Of a stretch of 6,081 nt of DNA, positions 1-5,229 are shown piece by piece (position 1 is the stretch's first letter; every line of letters begins with the position of its first letter). A program made the position numbers and the translations under genes. Source of the DNA: CAIOZW01 sp049318845 (GTDB lineage Bacteria > Acidobacteriota > Blastocatellia > RBC074); contig JBMOFH010000253.1 in NCBI GenBank assembly GCA_049318845.1, forward strand, positions 1 through 6,081, in the 5' to 3' direction. Below the pieces are notes generated by a model, which saw only the letters and a program-made list of their open reading frames with translations, was not told the origin of the DNA and made no database searches.

Positions 1-639
1 CGCGAGGAGAAGGTCGAGCGAAAGCTCCTCAATTACAGTGTTCGGCTCAACCTGCCCGTCCTTGGTGGGCCCGAATCGAAGTTCAACCGGCAGCTCGCCG
101 CGATCGTCAACCCGCTGGCCGCCGATTTCCGAAAGGATGTTGCCGACCTTCGCAAGGACGAGCAGGGGCTTCGCAGTGAGATGCCCGCGAGCTCCCTTGA
201 TGTCGATTATTCCATTGTCTCCGCGACCCCGGAGCTGATCAGCCTGCAGCTCACCATCTACAGTTACACCGGTGGCGCTCACCCCAACGGCCAGACGCGC
301 AGCTTCAACTGGGATCCGCGAAGCGAAAGTGAGATTCAACTCGCCGACCTCTTCACCCCAGGTTCGGCGTATGGTCGAATCATTGCCGACTACTGCCGTC
401 GTGAACTGGCCCGGCTCGATAATGGAGATCGGGAATGGCTCGCCCGCGGCACCGCCTTCGATGAAGAGAACTACCAGCGCTGGAACCCGACCCGTGCCGG
501 TCTGCGCATCACCTTCGATCCATACCAGGTTGCCGCCTACGCTCAGGGAGCCTTTGAAGTGACGGTGCCGTGGGGGACACTGAAGCCTTTACTTCGGCCC
601 TCTTTTGGTATGATGTCATCAATCGGTGGAAGTCGCTGA
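1..639 (+). CDS. RsiV-like DUF3298 family protein, C-terminal part (5' end outside window)
   Basis: The reading frame is open from the first base, so only the last 212 residues are visible and the start lies upstream. An internal ATG at 181 would cut the conserved domain and is not the real start. The first ~50 residues (YSVRLNLPVLGG, then an N/Q/A-rich helix with LAADFRKD) resemble the DUF4163/PdaC-like domain that usually precedes DUF3298. The DUF3298 hallmark SYTGGAHPNG is at visible residues 88-97, followed by a LADLFTPGS segment and the typical ending FDPYQVAAYAQGAFEVTVPW. In Bacillus RsiV this domain lies outside the membrane and binds lysozyme. In other bacteria it occurs in many secreted proteins or lipoproteins of unknown role. 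No signal peptide can be checked because the N terminus is missing. No sigma-factor gene is visible next to it, so an anti-sigma role is not supported. Base composition matches the rest of the window except the following module. Confidence 0.85.
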   Translation, partial: REEKVERKLLNYSVRLNLPVLGGPESKFNRQLAAIVNPLAADFRKDVADLRKDEQGLRSEMPASSLDVDYSIVSATPELISLQLTIYSYTGGAHPNGQTRSFNWDPRSESEIQLADLFTPGSAYGRIIADYCRRELARLDNGDREWLARGTAFDEENYQRWNPTRAGLRITFDPYQVAAYAQGAFEVTVPWGTLKPLLRPSFGMMSSIGGSR

Positions 640-732
640 TCCGACCTCCCATGCCCGGGTCGTAATAATCAGTCGCATCTGTTCAAGTTCCGGGAATCGC
701 GATGCAAGAAAGGTCTGAAAGTGTGAGTGCTG
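640..732. other. Intergenic gap upstream of the nucleotidyltransferase module
   Basis: This is the boundary between the high-GC DUF3298 gene and the AT-richer module. It has a 5-bp inverted repeat (CGACC 642-646, GGTCG 658-662) enclosing a CCCGGG palindrome, too short and without a T-tract to call a terminator. A purine-rich AAGAAAGG at 706-713 is the best Shine-Dalgarno-like string, but it sits 19 bases before the ATG at 733, which is too far for a standard site. No convincing promoter is seen. Confidence 0.4.
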
Positions 733-996
733 ATGTCTGACGCTGAACAACCATTGGAAAACCGAACGACTATTAGGCCGGAACCGTCAACCAATACCAT
801 CGAACTGCGGATAGATCGACAGTCACTGACGGTGCTGTCAGCTTTCGATGAATCGGTTGATCGTGAGTTCTGGTTTCACAAGACACCACAGCAAAGGATC
901 GAGCAGGTTGAAATACTGCGCCAATTGAATTATGGCCATCAATCTTCCGACAGACTTCAAAGAGTTCTTGAGGTTGTTGAATTCAAATGCAGTTGA
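733..996 (+). CDS. Small conserved partner protein of a nucleotidyltransferase (possible antitoxin-like partner)
   Basis: This encodes 87 residues of a small soluble protein with no signal or membrane segment. The first ~22 residues are polar and look non-conserved. Then come a short strand-like segment (IELRID), and a charged core with W47, KTP 50-52, R55, E57, E60, LR 62-63, NYG 66-68 and the terminal helix DRLQRVLEVVE (73-83). From general knowledge, this W-KTP-ER-LR-YG-RLQRVLEVV pattern is a conserved hypothetical family usually encoded directly before a minimal nucleotidyltransferase, as here. The gene overlaps the next one by 65 bases in a different frame, so the two are almost certainly translated from one mRNA. 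The start is uncertain: GTG at 727 in the same frame would add two residues, and neither start has a clear Shine-Dalgarno. Codons are AT-richer than in the flanking genes, suggesting acquisition. Its biochemical function is unknown; an antitoxin or scaffold role is inference only. Confidence 0.72.
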   Translation: MSDAEQPLENRTTIRPEPSTNTIELRIDRQSLTVLSAFDESVDREFWFHKTPQQRIEQVEILRQLNYGHQSSDRLQRVLEVVEFKCS

Positions 997-1378
997 GTAC
1001 CTTCTTGTTGGGGGATATGCCGTTGCTTATTACGGTTATCCAAGGGCGACAAGTGATTTTGATGTCTGGATCAGATTTGGGCCAGACAACGCCCGAAGAA
1101 TTGTAGACGTCCTTAAACAATTTGGTTTTGACACACCGGAACTCACTACCGAGCTTTTTCTGCAAAAAGGGAGCATGGTTCGGCTTGGGCTTCCACCAAT
1201 TCGGATCGAGGTAATGGTTGAGATATCTGGAGTTGACTTCGATGAGTGTTATATCGATCGGGTGACGGCAGAAATTGACGGAGTCAGCACAGACCTGATC
1301 AGTTTGAAACATCTGAAGATCAACAAGAGAGCGAGTGGTCGTCACAAGGACCTTGACGACATCGAGCATCTTCCCTGA
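932..1378 (+). CDS. Minimal nucleotidyltransferase (AbiEii/MNT-type, DUF6036-like)
   Basis: This 148-residue soluble protein has the small polymerase-beta-like nucleotidyltransferase fold signature. After the N-terminal segment INLPTDFKEFLRLL come GGYAVAYYGYPR (27-38) and TSDFD, giving the metal-binding pair D42 and D44. The third acidic residue is probably E93 in the strand IRIEVMV (90-96). The C-terminal tail LKHLKINKRASGRHKDLDDIEHLP is the usual ending of this family, so the gene looks complete. ATG 932 is chosen because it keeps the conserved N-terminal segment, although it lies inside the upstream gene and has no strong Shine-Dalgarno, suggesting translational coupling. Relatives include AbiEii-type and MNT toxins or antitoxins that transfer nucleotides to RNA or proteins, but many members have no known substrate. 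Position 34 is Tyr where I recall His being common. Two sampled 60-base lines have 26 G+C each, against 36 in a trpB2 line, consistent with horizontal transfer. Family assignment is firm; function is not. Confidence 0.85.
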   Translation: MAINLPTDFKEFLRLLNSNAVEYLLVGGYAVAYYGYPRATSDFDVWIRFGPDNARRIVDVLKQFGFDTPELTTELFLQKGSMVRLGLPPIRIEVMVEISGVDFDECYIDRVTAEIDGVSTDLISLKHLKINKRASGRHKDLDDIEHLP

Positions 1379-1380
1379 CA

Positions 1381-1446
1381 AAGTGGCATGGCGGCTGGTC
1401 ATTGGGCCTGTTATTCCGCCACTTGGCCTCTATTTCTATTTTCTAT
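1381..1446 (+). terminator. Possible Rho-independent terminator after the nucleotidyltransferase
   Basis: Three bases after the stop codon, AAGTGGC (1381-1387) pairs perfectly with GCCACTT (1418-1424). A pyrimidine- and T-rich tail follows (TCTATTTCTATTTTCTAT, 1429-1446). An alternative GGCGG (1390-1394) / CCGCC (1416-1420) stem competes with it. The 30-base loop is long and the T-run is interrupted, so this is a modest candidate. It lies between two convergent genes, where termination is expected. Confidence 0.35.
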
Positions 1447-1484
1447 AGGTCAGGCAGATTGCAGAAGCGCCGGGTTCGGCAGGT

Positions 1485-2675
1485 TCAACCGGAGCCGTGC
1501 CGCCCCCGGAGGCTCAGCTTCATGAACGGCTTCTCGGTCGTCACGAAGAGCAGTGCCGAGATCACGAGGATCAGCGGGCAGATGATCAGGCACTGGTAGA
1601 GGAAGTCGAGTTCGAAGGCCCGGGCCGTCGAGCTGAGATGGCCGGTCCTGACGAAAGCCTGCGAGATGATCATGACGTGGTAAAGGTAGATCGTGTAGCA
1701 CATCCCGCCGATGATGACGACCCACCGCATCCGGATCAGCCGGTTTGAGACGCGGCCGAGATAGATCCCAGCATAGAGCGCTGCCACCACCAGCGGCAGC
1801 AGAAAGTAGAGATGGCCAAAGGCGAGCAGCACCCAGAATATTGCCGCGCCGGCGGCAAGGGTCAGCCCGTCTCCCCACCAGTGTTTACCGGCCTGCCGGC
1901 CATCGCTGCTCAGGTAGAGATCGGCGAGCAGGAATCCGGCAAGGAAGTAGTGCATGAAATTGACGACCGAGGTTCTCGTCCAGGCCGGCGCGTAGGGATA
2001 GATGTACATCTGCGAGAAGAGGCCAAAGATGATGATGGCGACCAGCAGTGAGCCGCGTCGGAAGCGTTTGTCGCGCAGGTTGAAGCCACGCATCAGGAAG
2101 GGCACGATCAGATAGAACTGGATCTCGACCTCGAGTGACCAGGCGACGCCATTGATCGTGCTTTCACGCCCGAAGATTGGCCCGTGCAAATAGAGCGAGC
2201 TCGCCAGAAAATTGGGCAGCAGTCCGCTGATATCGTTGCCATCGTGCCATTTGAATAGCAGGTAGACAACGAGACAGATGATGTATGGTGGCTCGATCCG
2301 TGTCACGCGTCGCCAGTAATATGACCTCAGATTTGGTTGTGGCTGATCGTGAAAGGCTCTTTTGACGAAGGGGATCGCGAGGATGAAGCCGCTGATGACG
2401 AAGAAGAGATTGACGCCGAAGTGGCCGCAGTAGGCGGCCCTGATGAACCACGACTCGCCGGCCGCTCCAAACCAGTCGGCAGTTGTGGCGATCTTCGCGA
2501 CACGCCCGGTCGCGGGAAGATAGATCGAGACGAGGTGATGAAAGACGACGGCGAGGATCGCCAGAAATCGCAGGCCATCGACCTCCGGGATCATACTCCC
2601 GGTTGAGGTGACACGCGATAGTCGCTGTGCCAGCCATTCATTTGCTTCACCCAGCCACGAAAGGGGTCTCTTCAT
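1485..2675 (-). CDS. Acyltransferase 3 family membrane protein (OafA/YrhL-like)
   Basis: This 396-residue inner-membrane protein transfers an acyl group (often acetyl) to a sugar or lipid acceptor. The family motifs are in order: EVDGLRFLAILAVVFHH (31-47) with R36 and the likely catalytic H46, VNLFFVISGF (88-97), RRVTRIEPPY (122-131) and WSLEVEIQFY (179-188). About ten hydrophobic segments follow the usual pattern, including a double one near residues 265-305 and a last one before TEKPF. There is no C-terminal SGNH domain, so it is the short single-domain type. The start at 2675 has AGGA three bases upstream on its own strand (2679-2682), close but usable. It stands alone, converges with the nucleotidyltransferase and diverges from trpB2. 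No polysaccharide or lipid genes sit nearby, so the acceptor cannot be inferred. After its stop, only a weak 4-bp GCCG/CGGC hairpin (1469-1480) could act as terminator. Confidence 0.93.
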   Translation of the reverse strand: MKRPLSWLGEANEWLAQRLSRVTSTGSMIPEVDGLRFLAILAVVFHHLVSIYLPATGRVAKIATTADWFGAAGESWFIRAAYCGHFGVNLFFVISGFILAIPFVKRAFHDQPQPNLRSYYWRRVTRIEPPYIICLVVYLLFKWHDGNDISGLLPNFLASSLYLHGPIFGRESTINGVAWSLEVEIQFYLIVPFLMRGFNLRDKRFRRGSLLVAIIIFGLFSQMYIYPYAPAWTRTSVVNFMHYFLAGFLLADLYLSSDGRQAGKHWWGDGLTLAAGAAIFWVLLAFGHLYFLLPLVVAALYAGIYLGRVSNRLIRMRWVVIIGGMCYTIYLYHVMIISQAFVRTGHLSSTARAFELDFLYQCLIICPLILVISALLFVTTEKPFMKLSLRGRHGSG

Positions 2676-2689
2676 TTATCCTGTTTTCC

Positions 2690-2717
2690 CAAAAATATTG
2701 GAGCAAAAATATTGGAG
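2690..2717. repeat. Perfect tandem duplication of a 14-mer
   Basis: The unit CAAAAATATTGGAG occurs at 2690-2703 and again at 2704-2717 with no mismatch or spacer. Each copy contains the AATATT palindrome. The pair lies 15 bases upstream of the acyltransferase start and 86 bases upstream of the trpB2 start. It may be a simple slippage duplication or a doubled protein-binding site. Confidence 0.9.
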
Positions 2718-2740
2718 TTCATTGCAAACCGGGGTACTCT
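2712..2740 (+). promoter_or_regulatory. Candidate sigma-70-like promoter for trpB2
   Basis: TTGGAG (2712-2717) and TACTCT (2735-2740) are spaced by 17 bases and resemble a weak -35/-10 pair. The -35 element falls in the second copy of the tandem 14-mer, and the -10 overlaps the left arm of the GGGTAC/GTACCC inverted repeat. Transcription would start near 2747 and leave a leader of roughly 55 bases. Both boxes match the consensus only partly. Confidence 0.25.
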
Positions 2741-2787
2741 ATCAATGTTTTGTACCCGTAGGCAAACTCCGGAGAGATAAGTATTCA

Positions 2788-2795
2788 GAGAAGGG
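2788..2795 (+). promoter_or_regulatory. Ribosome binding site of trpB2
   Basis: GAGAAGGG lies eight bases before the ATG at 2804. It is the best Shine-Dalgarno-like string in the region and supports that start over any internal one. Confidence 0.6.
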
Positions 2796-2803
2796 AATAT
2801 CCT

Positions 2804-4168
2804 ATGACTGAAAACATCAAATATAACCTCGATGAATCGAGGATTCCAAAGTATTGGTACAATATCATTGCTGACCTGCCGGTTCCACCTCCGCCGGTTC
2901 TCCATCCGGGGACGCATCAGCCGGTTGGGCCGGCCGATCTCGAGCCGCTATTTCCGATGTCGCTGATCATGCAGGAGGTAACGACGGAGCGAGAGGTCGA
3001 GATACCTGAGCCGGTGCGGGATGTCTATCGGCAATGGCGCGTCACGCCGCTCTACCGTGCGCGTCGACTGGAGAGGGTGCTCGATACTCCGGCGAAGATC
3101 TACTATAAGTACGAAGGCGTCAGCCCGGCCGGCAGCCATAAGCCGAATACCGCCGTCCCGCAGGCCTTCTACAACAGTGAGGCCGGGGTGAAACGGATCG
3201 TTACGGAGACCGGCGCCGGACAGTGGGGATCGTCGCTTGCCTTCGCCGGCTCGATCTTTGGCATCGAGGTTCAGGTCTTTATGGTTCGCGTCTCATATGA
3301 TCAGAAGCCATATCGACGGGCGATGATGCAGACCTATGGCGCGCGTTGTGTCGCTTCGCCTTCGCGCGAGACGCTCTCCGGGAACGCGATCCTCGATCAG
3401 AATCCGAATCATCCGGGAAGCCTCGGTATCGCGATCTCCGAAGCGGTCGAACTGGCGGCGCAGCGGGATGATACGAAGTATGCGCTCGGCTCAGTGCTCA
3501 ACCACGTCCTGCTCCACCAGACGGTGATCGGACTTGAATCGATCGAGCAGATGGAGATGGCCGGTGACTATCCGGACATTGTCGTCGGTTGTACGGGTGG
3601 CGGCTCGAACTTTGCCGGCATCGCCTTTCCGTTCATCGGTCAGAAGCTGCGGGGTGGAAAGGATGTGCGGATCATCGCCGTTGAGCCGGCCGCCTGTCCA
3701 AGCCTGACACGCGGTTCCTACGCTTACGATTTCGGCGATACAGCGCACCTGACGCCACTGACGAAGATGCACACGCTGGGTTCGACCTTTACGCCGCCGG
3801 GTTTCCATGCCGGCGGACTGCGGTATCACGGCATGGCCCCGCTGGTGAGCCATCTCAGGAATCTTGATCTGATCGAGGCCCGGGCCTATCACCAGATAAG
3901 TTGCTTCGAGGCCGGAGTCACCTTCGCGCGTGCAGAGGGGATCGTCCCGGCTCCGGAGGCGAACCACGCCGTCCGCGGCGCGATCGATGAGGCGCTGAAG
4001 TGCAAAGAGGAGGGGGTCAGCCGGACGATCCTCTTCAACCTCTGCGGTCACGGCCATCTCGATATGCAGGCATATGCCGACTATGCTGCTGGTAAGCTGA
4101 CCGATCTGGAGTATGATGAGGGCGAACTGGCAATGGCCCTCGCCGGATTGCCATCGGTCAACGCCTGA
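2804..4168 (+). CDS. trpB2: TrpB2-type tryptophan synthase beta subunit (TrpB-like PLP enzyme)
   Basis: This 454-residue cytoplasmic pyridoxal-phosphate enzyme condenses indole with serine, or in characterised TrpB2 enzymes with O-phosphoserine, to give tryptophan. The PLP-binding lysine is K113 in AGSHKPNTA. The acid/base glutamate is probably E135 in TETGAGQWG. The cofactor-phosphate loop is GCTGGGSNFAG (262-272), and a conserved CGHGHLD is at 414-420. The N-terminal extension with YNIIADLP and PPPPVLHPGT, the WRVTPLYRARRLE segment, and a length above the ~400 residues of classical TrpB1 all mark the TrpB2 subfamily (TIGR01415 type). No trpA, trpF or trpC gene is adjacent, so it is either a stand-alone indole-salvage enzyme or works with a TrpA encoded elsewhere. 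It is transcribed alone, from the divergent region to the hairpin at 4193-4254. Codon use matches the flanking high-GC genes. The reading frame and all key residues appear intact. Confidence 0.95.
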   Translation: MTENIKYNLDESRIPKYWYNIIADLPVPPPPVLHPGTHQPVGPADLEPLFPMSLIMQEVTTEREVEIPEPVRDVYRQWRVTPLYRARRLERVLDTPAKIYYKYEGVSPAGSHKPNTAVPQAFYNSEAGVKRIVTETGAGQWGSSLAFAGSIFGIEVQVFMVRVSYDQKPYRRAMMQTYGARCVASPSRETLSGNAILDQNPNHPGSLGIAISEAVELAAQRDDTKYALGSVLNHVLLHQTVIGLESIEQMEMAGDYPDIVVGCTGGGSNFAGIAFPFIGQKLRGGKDVRIIAVEPAACPSLTRGSYAYDFGDTAHLTPLTKMHTLGSTFTPPGFHAGGLRYHGMAPLVSHLRNLDLIEARAYHQISCFEAGVTFARAEGIVPAPEANHAVRGAIDEALKCKEEGVSRTILFNLCGHGHLDMQAYADYAAGKLTDLEYDEGELAMALAGLPSVNA

Positions 4169-4192
4169 CCGTAAAGAGTAATCGGTAACGGC

Positions 4193-4254
4193 AAAGAGTG
4201 AAGGTGAATGATCCGAGTCGGGGAGACCCGTCTGACCATTCACCTTCACTCTTT
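4193..4254. terminator. Long perfect-stem hairpin, probable bidirectional terminator
   Basis: The left arm AAAGAGTGAAGGTGAATG (4193-4210) is the exact reverse complement of the right arm at 4237-4254, giving an uninterrupted 18-bp stem around a 26-base loop. A second small stem, CGGG (4219-4222) with CCCG (4227-4230), can form inside the loop. The outer arms end in AAAG/CTTT, so each strand has an A-run before and a short T-run after the structure. It lies 24 bases after the trpB2 stop and 40 bases after the stop of the convergent hydrolase gene, the expected place for a shared terminator. The T-tract is short and the stem unusually long and only moderately GC-rich, so it may instead be a copy of a dispersed palindromic element. 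Confidence 0.65.
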
Positions 4255-4270
4255 ATCGTCCTTTATCGTC
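4251..4270. repeat. Tandem decamer next to the hairpin
   Basis: CTTTATCGTC occurs twice back to back (4251-4260 and 4261-4270). A degenerate third unit, GCTTATTACC, follows. The first copy overlaps the last four bases of the hairpin's right arm. Confidence 0.85.
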
Positions 4271-4294
4271 GCTTATTACCAGTTCGACCCGGTG

Positions 4295-5152
4295 CTATTT
4301 CATGCTCTTCTTCAGCCATTCGAGCAACCTTGCCCATCCATCCTGCGCCTGTTCCCGACGATAGCTTGGCCGATAGTCAGCGTGGAAGGCGTGCGGAGTA
4401 TCGGGGTAGAGCTTGATCTCCGATGGCTTTCCATTATCCTTGAGCGCCTTCTGCATCTGCTCGACGGTCTCGTTGGGGATGCCGCTGTCTGCCCCACCAT
4501 AGAGTCCAAGCACCGGGGCATTGATATTCCTGACCAGTTCGAGCGGGTAGGTTGGCTGGAGGTCGGTCTTTGTGCCGGTGAGCCTGCCATACCAGGCGAT
4601 TCCCGCTTTGAGGTTGGGATTGTGTGCGGCATAAAGCCAGACGATGCGGCCACCCCAGCAGAAGCCCGTGATTGCCAATTTCGAGGCGTGGCCATTGTTC
4701 TTCTTTGCCCAGGCAGCGGCAGCGTCGAGGTCTGACATAACCTGTGCGTCCGGGACCTTTGAAACGACCGACATGATCTGGTTACGATCGAGTTTCGAGA
4801 CATCGCCCTGTCGTGCATACATCTCGGCGGCGATGGCGAGGTATCCCTGTTTGGCAAGGCGGCGGCAGATATCCTTGATGTGTTCGTGAACGCCGAAGAT
4901 CTCCTGGACGACCAGGACAACGGGGAAGTCCTTGCCCCGCGCCGGCATGGCGCGGTAGGCGGGGATTTCACCATCTTTGACCGGAATCTTCACCTCACCG
5001 GCGATCAGCCCCTCGGCGCTGGTGGTGATGGTGGTTGGCTCCTGGATCGGTTCGACGGCAAAGGCGAAACCGGCACTCAGGGAGGTGACGACGAAGGTGC
5101 GTCGGCTGACCTCGGGTAGCGGTGAGAATAGTCCTTTCAGTTCTTCATGCAT
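4295..5152 (-). CDS. Dienelactone hydrolase family protein with Tat-like signal
   Basis: This 285-residue alpha/beta hydrolase belongs to the dienelactone hydrolase (COG0412) family, whose members cleave ester or lactone bonds. The triad is C165 in GFCWGG, D222 in GGADSG and H254 in PHAFH. E84 in VVQEIFG matches the glutamate that activates the cysteine in the Pseudomonas enzyme. Near the N terminus, SRRTFVV (16-22) followed by a hydrophobic stretch is a good twin-arginine motif, suggesting export of the folded protein; no clear AxA cleavage site follows, so it may stay anchored. The start at 5152 is supported by GAGGA six bases upstream on its strand (5159-5163). It lies 77 bases downstream of another alpha/beta hydrolase gene on the same strand and converges with trpB2. 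No chlorocatechol genes are present, so a true dienelactone substrate is unlikely. The fold and active site are secure; the substrate is unknown. Confidence 0.92.
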   Translation of the reverse strand: MHEELKGLFSPLPEVSRRTFVVTSLSAGFAFAVEPIQEPTTITTSAEGLIAGEVKIPVKDGEIPAYRAMPARGKDFPVVLVVQEIFGVHEHIKDICRRLAKQGYLAIAAEMYARQGDVSKLDRNQIMSVVSKVPDAQVMSDLDAAAAWAKKNNGHASKLAITGFCWGGRIVWLYAAHNPNLKAGIAWYGRLTGTKTDLQPTYPLELVRNINAPVLGLYGGADSGIPNETVEQMQKALKDNGKPSEIKLYPDTPHAFHADYRPSYRREQAQDGWARLLEWLKKSMK

Positions 5153-5158
5153 GCTTGT

Positions 5159-5163
5159 TCCTC
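5159..5163 (-). promoter_or_regulatory. Ribosome binding site of the dienelactone-hydrolase-family gene
   Basis: On the minus strand GAGGA lies six bases before the ATG at 5152. It fixes the start that includes the twin-arginine segment and argues against a later start lacking the signal. Confidence 0.65.
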
Positions 5164-5229
5164 GTGGATTGGTTGAGAGTATTGTTGGTTTTCAGCTTTG
5201 AAGCCGTGACACGATCGGACGGCAGAGTC

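Larger units (their letters stand above)
2676..2803. promoter_or_regulatory. Divergent intergenic region between acyltransferase and trpB2
   Basis: This 128-base region is AT-richer than its flanks and separates two genes read away from each other, so it should contain both promoters. It contains a perfect tandem 14-mer (2690-2717), an inverted repeat GGGTAC (2732-2737) / GTACCC (2752-2757), and the 8-base palindrome CTCCGGAG (2767-2774). All lie where regulators or RNA polymerase could bind. No tryptophan-rich leader peptide or clear attenuator is seen before trpB2. No good sigma-70 promoter could be picked out for the acyltransferase strand. Confidence 0.55.

Noticed and set aside
1..639. 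Anti-sigma factor role for the DUF3298 protein
   Set aside because: No sigma-factor gene is next to the visible part and the N-terminal sigma-binding and membrane regions are outside the window, so the role cannot be supported.
642..662. CGACC/GGTCG inverted repeat after the DUF3298 gene, considered as a terminator
   Set aside because: The stem is five base pairs with an 11-base loop and no T-run follows.
702..740. Twelve-residue open frame (MQERSESVSADV) overlapping the start of the small partner gene
   Set aside because: It has no ribosome site and no sign of conservation; it is most likely chance.
983..1402. Minus-strand open frame (139 codons) opposite the nucleotidyltransferase
   Set aside because: The plus strand encodes the clear family motifs. 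The antisense product resembles nothing and is rich in scattered C, W and H, as shadows usually are.
1469..1480. GCCG-GGTT-CGGC hairpin after the acyltransferase stop
   Set aside because: A four-base-pair stem without a T-tract on the minus strand is expected by chance in GC-rich DNA.
2745..2780. Eleven-residue open frame (MFCTRRQTPER) before trpB2, considered as a leader peptide
   Set aside because: It has no Trp codons, no ribosome site, and no terminator/antiterminator pair follows it.
3491..4249. Long minus-strand open frame (252 codons) opposite trpB2
   Set aside because: It lies antisense to a gene with all TrpB2 motifs, has no recognisable domain, and its start falls in the hairpin. 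High-GC coding sequence often leaves such open shadows.
4208..4735. Plus-strand open frame (175 codons) opposite the dienelactone hydrolase gene
   Set aside because: It begins inside the hairpin loop and runs antisense to the conserved hydrolase, with no recognisable motif.
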